A stretch of DNA of 62,893 nt. It comes from Geobacteraceae bacterium. Lineage in GTDB: Bacteria; Desulfobacterota; Desulfuromonadia; Geobacterales; Pseudopelobacteraceae. Shown here one piece after another: positions 57,413 through 62,893 of the stretch. The translations under genes and the position numbers were made by a program. The notes under the pieces were generated by a model. It made no database searches. It was given only the letters and a program-made list of their open reading frames with translations, and was not told where the DNA came from. Where the stretch lies: the NCBI GenBank assembly GCA_025355965.1, contig JANXYR010000081.1, positions 1-62,893 of the forward strand. The letters run 5' to 3'. Each line of letters begins with the position of its first letter. The first letter of the stretch is position 1.

Positions 57413-59038
57413 TTACTGTCCCTGCTTTTCGTATTCCTTCAGTTTTCGGTAAAGCGTAGCAATTCCTATGTTCAGTTCGGCCGCAGTGCGTGCCTTGTTG
57501 TCTCCCGTGGCGCGCAGGGCGGCCATGATATACTCCCTTTCGACATCTTCAAGTGGCCGAATAGAGCCTGATACGGTTGGTTTTGGCAGTGCTGACCGCA
57601 GCTCTTCAGGCAGGTCCCCAATGTCCGCACGGGTGCCACTACAGAGGGCCACGGCATATTCGACAGCATTGCTCAGTTCCCGTATGTTCCCCGGCCACTC
57701 GTAGCGTAACAACTGGTCTGCGGCTTGATGTGTAAACCCGGTTACTGTGCGGCCAGCCCGACTGGAAGCTTCCTCCAGAAAGATACGGGCAAGCGGCAGA
57801 ATGTCTTCGGCCCTTTCACGAAGTGGCGGCACCCTCAGTTCTATTACGCGCAGACGATAATAAAGATCTTGCCGAAATCGCCCAGCCGTAACTTCTTCGG
57901 CCAGGTTACGATTCGTGGCGGCGACAACCCTAATATCCACGGCGCGTGTTTTTTGCTCGCCCACACGGCGAATCTCGCGCTCTTGCAGGGCGCGCAAGAG
58001 TTTTACCTGCATGCCGAGAGACATCTCGCCAATCTCATCTAGGAATAATGTCCCCCAATTGGCCGCCTCCAGCAATCCCATATTGTCTTTATCAGCCCCT
58101 GTGAATGAGCCTTTTGCGTAGCCGAAGAGTTCACTCTCCAGCAAGGTCTCCGTCAATGCCCCGCAGTTCACAGCTACAAATGGACGCCCTGCGCGTGCGG
58201 ACTCTTCATGGATGAGCCGCGCTATCCGCTCTTTTCCCACACCACTTTCTCCGGTTACAATAACTGAAGACTCCACTTTAGCAAAGCGTCTGGTCAGGTC
58301 GATGACACGGCGCATTGCTTCGCTGCGGGCCGTGATACAGGGTGTATCGTCTTGTTTGTTATCAAGACATGACAGTTGTCGCTGGCGTTTTTTTAGACGT
58401 TTTTCGGTATCTCGCAGAGCATCGGTCAACTTCTTGAATACTTCATCACCGGATTCCGAATGGAAGTAGGGCAGATGTGGCTCTAGTACAGCTCCCCATT
58501 TTTCCTTGGAGCGTCCTTCAACATGGCAGACAGCATCCCCCTTTCCACAACAGCGGTCTTCAATGAAGTAAATTTCCTCCCCTGCCCAGTATGAGACATA
58601 TCCGCTCGCAAAGCCGGTTAATGTCCAGCATACGGGTTCATCCGCCTGTCCTAAATGCAGCAGATGTTGTTCAGCTTCGTACGATTCGTGCCAGAAGGAT
58701 TCAACCAGTGGAGCCGTTCCGCTACCGTCGCTTCGCTTGTTTCCTTCAGCGACCATCATGCCATACAGCATGTGCAGCTTCGGACCTGTCCAGCTGTCTG
58801 CAAACAGTTTTGGGAACTCGGTTTTCAAGCTTTCGGCCGTTCGTCTGCCGTGTGCATAGCCGAAACGTGTCAGAATACTGCGAGCAGCGGATACTCCCAG
58901 CGATTCGATGAGCTCTTTGCGCAACAGCCCCATTGCAACCGCGTCGAACAGGATCACCCGCTGTCCCATAAAGTGCATCACGCCACCCTCTGAATTAAAC
59001 GAAAGAAGCTCTCTCAAGTCCAAGTCTTTTGCCTGCAT
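57413..59038 (-). CDS. Sigma-54-dependent activator with XylR-N and V4R sensor domains
   Basis: This 541-residue protein has a XylR_N-like domain (about 14-115), a V4R domain (about 137-195, with CCGKGDAVCHVEG), a coiled linker, an AAA+ ATPase with Walker A GESGVGKE (263-270), the sigma-54 contact loop GSFTGA (310-315) and Walker B LFLDEIGE, and a Fis-type HTH at the C-terminus. In XylR/DmpR the first two domains bind aromatic effectors directly. The protein therefore probably senses an aromatic or hydrophobic compound and activates the divergent operon, whose leader has a -24/-12 promoter. Confidence 0.93.
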   Translation of the reverse strand: MQAKDLDLRELLSFNSEGGVMHFMGQRVILFDAVAMGLLRKELIESLGVSAARSILTRFGYAHGRRTAESLKTEFPKLFADSWTGPKLHMLYGMMVAEGNKRSDGSGTAPLVESFWHESYEAEQHLLHLGQADEPVCWTLTGFASGYVSYWAGEEIYFIEDRCCGKGDAVCHVEGRSKEKWGAVLEPHLPYFHSESGDEVFKKLTDALRDTEKRLKKRQRQLSCLDNKQDDTPCITARSEAMRRVIDLTRRFAKVESSVIVTGESGVGKERIARLIHEESARAGRPFVAVNCGALTETLLESELFGYAKGSFTGADKDNMGLLEAANWGTLFLDEIGEMSLGMQVKLLRALQEREIRRVGEQKTRAVDIRVVAATNRNLAEEVTAGRFRQDLYYRLRVIELRVPPLRERAEDILPLARIFLEEASSRAGRTVTGFTHQAADQLLRYEWPGNIRELSNAVEYAVALCSGTRADIGDLPEELRSALPKPTVSGSIRPLEDVEREYIMAALRATGDNKARTAAELNIGIATLYRKLKEYEKQGQ

Positions 59039-59064
59039 GCATTTATCCGCCTTTCAAAATAATA

Positions 59065-59083
59065 ATCAATTTATCAAATTGAT
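59065..59083. promoter_or_regulatory. Possible upstream activator site
   Basis: ATCAATTT-ATC-AAATTGAT is a perfect 8-bp inverted repeat, 65 bp upstream of the -24 element and 26 bp from the activator start. Enhancer-binding proteins typically bind such palindromes 70-150 bp upstream of sigma-54 promoters, and autoregulation is also possible. Confidence 0.5.
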
Positions 59084-59147
59084 AGCAAAAATCAATGGCT
59101 AAAAATATTAAATCGTAAATACCCAGTAATTTAAGCCTGTTACAGGT

Positions 59148-59163
59148 TGGCATGGTAGCTGCT
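59148..59163 (+). promoter_or_regulatory. Sigma-54 (-24/-12) promoter
   Basis: TGGCATGGTAGCTGCT matches the consensus TGGCACG-N4-TTGCW at all but two defined positions, with the obligatory GG and GC at correct spacing. It lies 78 bp before the cytochrome start, in the divergent gap with a sigma-54 activator gene. Confidence 0.85.
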
Positions 59164-59240
59164 ACGCCCTTAATAAGCGTTATGGAAGATGGACAGTAGG
59201 TAGTTTGCATAACTAATGACTAACGAGAGGAGGTTGAGAG

Positions 59241-59594
59241 TTGAAAGGAAAAATCAGTATGACAATGTTGCGATTTTTTGTCCTGTGCGCAGTTGTAGCG
59301 GGACTGTCAGTTGCAGCTGGTGCGGTAGAGATCAGGGGGAAACATGCATCGGAAGGACTGAAGTGCGTTGACTGTCACCAGGTTGACAAACCGGTGGCCG
59401 CGGCGTCTGTCAATGTCTGCCTCGAATGTCACGGTGGGTATGAAAAGGTTGCTGAGCTGACAAAATCACTTCACGGAAATCCGCATGACTCGCATCTCGG
59501 CAAAATGCAATGCCTGAAATGCCATCGTATTCACCGAGCATCGGAAATTGTCTGCCTTGAGTGTCATAGCGATTTTGATTTTAAGGAAAAATAA
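59241..59594 (+). CDS. Periplasmic tetrahaem cytochrome c
   Basis: This 117-residue protein has a signal peptide (about 1-28) and four CxxCH sites: CVDCH (42-46), CLECH (60-64), CLKCH (91-95), CLECH (105-109), with spare histidines for bis-His ligation. The layout matches the small tetrahaem domain that forms the N-terminus of Shewanella flavocytochrome c. Here it is a separate protein, encoded 72 bp before the flavoprotein, so it probably passes electrons to it. The start is TTG, 7 bp after AGGAGG; an internal ATG six codons later is possible. Confidence 0.93.
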   Translation: MKGKISMTMLRFFVLCAVVAGLSVAAGAVEIRGKHASEGLKCVDCHQVDKPVAAASVNVCLECHGGYEKVAELTKSLHGNPHDSHLGKMQCLKCHRIHRASEIVCLECHSDFDFKEK

Positions 59595-59666
59595 TATTAA
59601 GCGCAGCTTGGTACGCTTCAAAAACCAACCCGAGAGGGTAACACAGAGGGGAAAGGGAGGAAATAT

Positions 59667-61205
59667 ATGAGAGAAATTCGGAGTATTGCGACGGCATTGA
59701 TTGCCATACTGGCTTTTGCAGCGCCTGCATTAGCTGACAAGGAACTTGACACCGACGTTGTTATAGTTGGTGCCGGTACATCGGGATTAGCAGCCGGGGT
59801 TCAGGCGCTACAAGGTGGGGCGAAGGTCATTATTCTTGAAAAACAGGCAAAGGTGGGTGGCACAGGCAGCTTCTGTGAAGGTGTATTTGCAGCCGAAAGT
59901 AAGATTCAGAAACGTATCGGTATTGATGTCAGCAAGGATTTCGCGTTCAAACTGATTATGGACTATAGCCACTGGAAAGCTAATGGCGCGCTGGCAAAGG
60001 CTTTTGTTGATAAGTCTGCGGAAACTATCGACTGGATGGATGACCTCGGCATCAAGATCGAGTATGTCGGTGTTGGCGGTTTTGGTGGCCCGCTGACATG
60101 GCACGTCATAGCTCCCGGCCCGGACTACCCGAAAAAGGATCCCCGCGATTTCCACTGCCAAAGGATGATCAACGTATTCAACAAATACGTGCTTGACCAT
60201 GGCGGCAAAATTCTTCTGGAGACCCCTGGTACGGGACTTATCACCGACAACGGCAAGGTAGTCGGGGTAGTTGCCAAGGACAAGTCGGGTGAGAAGATTA
60301 GCATCAAAGCCAAATCAGTAATCATAGCCACCGGTGGTTTTGCCAACAACAAGGAAATGATGAAGAAGTATGTAAAGGATTATCCGGATGTTATCCCGGT
60401 AGGCCAGATCGGCAAAGACGGCGACGGTATTAGAATGGCAGAAGCAGCTGGAGCAGATCTCGAAGGAATGGCAACAGTTCAGGCATATCGCCCGGGACTG
60501 GCCGGCTTTCATCCTGCTGATCAGATGATCGCTCTTGCAGTTCAGCCTTACTTCTGGGTCGATCCACGTGGTGAACGATATACCAACGAATCACGCATCG
60601 AGTTTTGGCCATATGCAGGGAATGCCTTAACAAGGATTGGCGGCACTGCATATTCAATCTATGACGATGCCACCAGGAAGCTTGCCGTTGAAAAAGGGAT
60701 TGAAATGCCTCTGGGTGAATGGGTTCTTCAGGGAACTAAACTTGTGAAGTGGGAAGAGGCTTTTAACAAGGAACTGGCAAAAAAGAGGGGCAATGTGTTC
60801 AAGGCCGACACGATAGAAGACCTTGCAAAACAGCTCGGTATGGATCCGAAAATACTTAAATCAAGCGTAGAAAAAATGAACAATGCGGCAGCAGTACGTG
60901 AGGATGCACAGTTTGGTAAAAAATCCACATTTCTCCGCCCGGTTGCCACCGCTCCGTTCTATGCGACCAAACTACTGCCCCGTCACCTTGGAACTCTTGG
61001 TGGTGTGAAAGTCAGTGCAAAAGGCGAAGCGTTGAATAGTCATGGCGATCCAATCCCCGGGCTTTTCGCGGTAGGAACAGATTCAGGCGGGATGTACGGC
61101 GATAGTTATGACCTGCTTTTAGGTGGTGGAACCGCGGGCTATGCCGTCAACTCTGGCCGTATTGCAGCGGAAAATGCACTGAAAAATGCAGGGATAACAA
61201 AATAG
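59667..61205 (+). CDS. Periplasmic flavoprotein reductase (flavocytochrome c/fumarate reductase family)
   Basis: This 512-residue protein has a signal peptide cleaved near ALA-D (23/24) and an FAD-binding loop VVIVGAGTSGLAAGVQAL (GxGxxG from Gly35). GGTGSFCEG and a C-terminal FAD segment YDLLLGGGTAGYAVNSGRIA follow. It belongs to the soluble fumarate reductase/flavocytochrome c family. The segment that carries the proton-donating arginine in fumarate reductases (NEITTRD-type) reads TNESRIEFW, with Arg310 two positions earlier, so fumarate is not a safe prediction. Related periplasmic reductases use methacrylate, urocanate or cinnamate-type acids. The haem donor is the preceding cytochrome. 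Confidence 0.88.
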   Translation: MREIRSIATALIAILAFAAPALADKELDTDVVIVGAGTSGLAAGVQALQGGAKVIILEKQAKVGGTGSFCEGVFAAESKIQKRIGIDVSKDFAFKLIMDYSHWKANGALAKAFVDKSAETIDWMDDLGIKIEYVGVGGFGGPLTWHVIAPGPDYPKKDPRDFHCQRMINVFNKYVLDHGGKILLETPGTGLITDNGKVVGVVAKDKSGEKISIKAKSVIIATGGFANNKEMMKKYVKDYPDVIPVGQIGKDGDGIRMAEAAGADLEGMATVQAYRPGLAGFHPADQMIALAVQPYFWVDPRGERYTNESRIEFWPYAGNALTRIGGTAYSIYDDATRKLAVEKGIEMPLGEWVLQGTKLVKWEEAFNKELAKKRGNVFKADTIEDLAKQLGMDPKILKSSVEKMNNAAAVREDAQFGKKSTFLRPVATAPFYATKLLPRHLGTLGGVKVSAKGEALNSHGDPIPGLFAVGTDSGGMYGDSYDLLLGGGTAGYAVNSGRIAAENALKNAGITK

Positions 61206-61217
61206 CATCAAAACATT

Positions 61218-61252
61218 AGACGCCCCACTCACAATTTGTGGGCGGGGCGTCT
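61218..61252 (+). terminator. Hairpin after the flavoprotein gene
   Basis: AGACGCCCC (61218-61226) pairs perfectly with GGGGCGTCT (61244-61252), with further inner pairing (CACAA/TTGTG). No T-run follows, so it may protect the upstream mRNA or partly terminate before the porin gene rather than stop transcription fully. Confidence 0.6.
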
Positions 61253-61346
61253 GATGCATACTAAATTTGGATTACAGGTGTTGCAAATTGCTTATGCGTA
61301 ACCGCTTGGCACCAGCCAAGCGAAAACCAACATGAGGAGGATGAAA

Positions 61347-62486
61347 ATGAAGAAAAGTATTATTGGAGCAGTTGTTTTGAGTGCGACAGTAGCGCTTGCA
61401 GTTCCCGCCATGGCCATAGATGTCACCCCGTACGGAGCGATCCGGGTCGGTACCTGGTACACCTCAAGCACATACTACAACGGTGCAACGTCCCTGCACG
61501 ATTCCGACTTTAACCTCGACCTGCAGGGGGATAGCCTGATCGGAATGCGGGTTAAAGAGGGAGATTACTCCGGTGTGGCTGAACTGGGCGCCTACAACCC
61601 CAAAAACCGCGCAGCCGGCGTGGAACTGCGCTTGCTGTTTGGTGAATGGAACTTCGGCGAAGGTAAACTCCGCGTCGGCTACGCCCCCAGCCCCTATGTA
61701 TACCGTTCCGAGCAGACTTATGACAGCGATGGCGGCTTCAATGGCTACGGCTCCCTCTGGGATGGTCGCTATGCCCAGATCAAAGCCACGCTGAATAACG
61801 GTCTCTACGTGTCCCTGATGAAGCAGGCAACCAGCATTACAGCCGGTGCTACCAACTCCACCAGTAACGCTGGTCCGGCCTGGGCGAACACCGCCTTCAA
61901 CAACACGGCAACCACATATGCAGCGACCAATACAGATTACGACACCTATATGCCCAAGACGATTGTTGGTTATGAGGGCAAGGCAGGTATCGTCGACTAC
62001 GGTGGCGGAGCTGCCGTCAACTACTACAAAAAAACCGTTACGACCGCCAATGTTGGCGTCAGTGACGATATTTCCTCCTACCTATTCTTTGCACATGCCA
62101 AGGTAGACCTGGCACCGGTCGAGCTTAAGTTTCACGCCTATGGCGGCCAGAACGTCGGCAACCTGATGAGTAATGCAGCTGCAACAGCCGGCTCATTTCG
62201 CACGAACAACAAAAACGCCCACACCTACGGCGGTTTCGGACAGGTTGGCTACAAGCTGAACGACAATGTAAAAATGTTTGCCGGAGCCTCCTATGAAGCA
62301 AGCAAGTGCGACGCAAATGCTTACACTGACGACAAGATGGCCGCATTTGCCAACGTACAATACACAGTGACAAAGAACTTCAAAGTGGTGCCAGAGTTCA
62401 CATTCCTAAACGACCTTAGCAGCACTACCGGAGCCAAGGAGCCCAGAATCTACGCAGCCGGCGTAAAATGGGAAATGAGTTTCTAG
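61347..62486 (+). CDS. Outer-membrane porin-like beta-barrel protein
   Basis: This 379-residue protein has a signal peptide (MKKSIIGAVVLSATVALAVP, cleaved after AMA). It has many alternating beta strands (VGTWYTSSTYY, GVELRLLFGEWNFGEG, AGVKWEMSF) and ends in Phe, the usual barrel-insertion signal. I start at the ATG 6 bp after GAGGAGG; ATGs two and five codons upstream overlap the site. Its place after the cytochrome and flavoprotein suggests it admits the substrate to the periplasm. Codon use is slightly more GC-rich than its neighbours. Confidence 0.88.
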   Translation: MKKSIIGAVVLSATVALAVPAMAIDVTPYGAIRVGTWYTSSTYYNGATSLHDSDFNLDLQGDSLIGMRVKEGDYSGVAELGAYNPKNRAAGVELRLLFGEWNFGEGKLRVGYAPSPYVYRSEQTYDSDGGFNGYGSLWDGRYAQIKATLNNGLYVSLMKQATSITAGATNSTSNAGPAWANTAFNNTATTYAATNTDYDTYMPKTIVGYEGKAGIVDYGGGAAVNYYKKTVTTANVGVSDDISSYLFFAHAKVDLAPVELKFHAYGGQNVGNLMSNAAATAGSFRTNNKNAHTYGGFGQVGYKLNDNVKMFAGASYEASKCDANAYTDDKMAAFANVQYTVTKNFKVVPEFTFLNDLSSTTGAKEPRIYAAGVKWEMSF

Positions 62487-62537
62487 ATTGTCCTGCGCAG
62501 AATTCGGGGCCGGCCTGTCCCCAACCTGTGTAGTCAA

Positions 62538-62575
62538 GCCCGTGGAGGTCACCCTCCTCCCTCCACGGGCCTTTT
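62538..62575 (+). terminator. Terminator after the porin gene
   Basis: GCCCGTGGAGG (62538-62548) pairs perfectly with CCTCCACGGGC (62560-62570) around an 11-nt loop and is followed by CTTTTT. It ends the sigma-54-controlled cassette. Confidence 0.92.
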
Positions 62576-62612
62576 TCACCGGCCATTGTCATGAAAATTA
62601 CAGGAGCAGACC

Positions 62613-62893
62613 ATGGCACCATGCAGCATAGAAGCAGCAATCGAAGACATCCGCCAGGGCAAGATGGTTATTGCTATGGAACTACGGACATATGGACAAC
62701 ATAACGAACATCTACCAAACGTGACGATCGAATCCCTGCAGTTTGTCGAGAGAAAGATGAACTACGACAGCCGCTACCGCAGCATCATCGCCCAACTGGA
62801 CACAATGTTGGAATTGCTCCGGCAACAACCAGACTGCAAACTGACAATAGAACTGGATAACCTGTTGGACGACATGACGCACCACATCGGTTC
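62613..62893 (+). CDS. Open frame with RibB-like N-terminus (runs off window end)
   Basis: The ATG follows AGGAGC by 6 bp and the frame stays open for 93 codons to the window edge. Residues 1-20 (MAPCSIEAAIEDIRQGKMVI) look like the start of 3,4-dihydroxy-2-butanone-4-phosphate synthase (RibB/RibBA), where the catalytic loop VDDEDRENEGD would follow. Here it continues AMELRTYGQHNEHLPN and becomes a helical, charged segment unlike RibB. It may be an unrelated short protein that acquired a RibB start by recombination, or a disrupted ribB. The 3' end is outside the window. Confidence 0.6.
   Translation, partial: MAPCSIEAAIEDIRQGKMVIAMELRTYGQHNEHLPNVTIESLQFVERKMNYDSRYRSIIAQLDTMLELLRQQPDCKLTIELDNLLDDMTHHIG

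Noticed and set aside
1..62893. CRISPR arrays or cas genes
   Set aside because: No regularly spaced direct repeats and no Cas-like proteins are present.
1..62893. Insertion sequences, integrases or phage genes
   Set aside because: No transposase, recombinase or phage structural protein is recognisable on either strand; the only mobility signs are the hairpin repeats and the tRNA-Pro duplication.

Overview
The window (about 63 kb, moderate GC) looks like chromosome from a deltaproteobacterium of the Desulfuromonadales/Geobacterales type. This rests on the sequence character of EF-Tu, RpoB and RpoC, the fused malic enzyme/phosphotransacetylase, the xseA-xseB-ispA-dxs and surE-pcm-rpoS gene orders, a multihaem cytochrome with a periplasmic flavoprotein, and a V4R-type sigma-54 activator. 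I cannot name the genus. There are four intact tRNA genes (Trp, Cys, Pro, Arg), no rRNA, no CRISPR array and no recognisable transposase or integrase.

Layout. 1-13.6 kb is the translation/transcription cluster tuf(partial)-rpmG-tRNA-Trp-secE-nusG-rplKAJL-rpoBC, with a ribosomal-protein L10 leader before rplJ, an rplL-rpoB hairpin, and an unusual insertion of about 130 residues in RpoB. 13.6-21 kb holds a thiolase-like protein without its catalytic cysteine, msrA, yebC, a lipoprotein, tRNA-Cys, a paralogous unknown protein and maeB. 21.3-30.3 kb is a plus-strand block: HDOD signalling pair, nadC, birA, coaX, an EF-G paralogue, and a SPOR/HEAT-like/MglA-like GTPase set. 30.3-36.7 kb carries a methyltransferase, a kinase-BON fusion, PHP phosphoesterase, nth, a 3-hydroxyacid dehydrogenase-type reductase, ruvC-ruvA, and a small segment bounded by tRNA-Pro and a copy of its 3' end. 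36.8-44 kb is mostly minus strand: dxs-ispA-xseB-xseA, then SemiSWEET-trmJ-dedA. 44-51.4 kb has TPR and AMIN proteins, three small unknown ORFs and a NarL-type two-component system. 51.7-57.3 kb has a ferritin-like protein, cyclophilin, quinone oxidoreductase, surE-pcm-rpoS-apt and tRNA-Arg. 57.4-62.6 kb is a self-contained cassette: a sigma-54 activator diverging from a -24/-12 promoter, tetrahaem cytochrome c, periplasmic flavoprotein reductase and porin. The window ends in an open frame whose first 20 residues look like the start of RibB.

The most notable items are: (i) a dispersed family of five hairpin repeats (about 75-150 bp), four of them next to a gene start, gene end or tRNA promoter; (ii) the sigma-54-controlled cytochrome/flavoprotein/porin cassette, which looks like a respiratory system for an unsaturated organic acid other than fumarate; (iii) the RpoB insertion; (iv) the tRNA-Pro 3'-end duplication flanking a small segment; and (v) the small-ORF cluster with a shared Cys/YGSSY-type motif.
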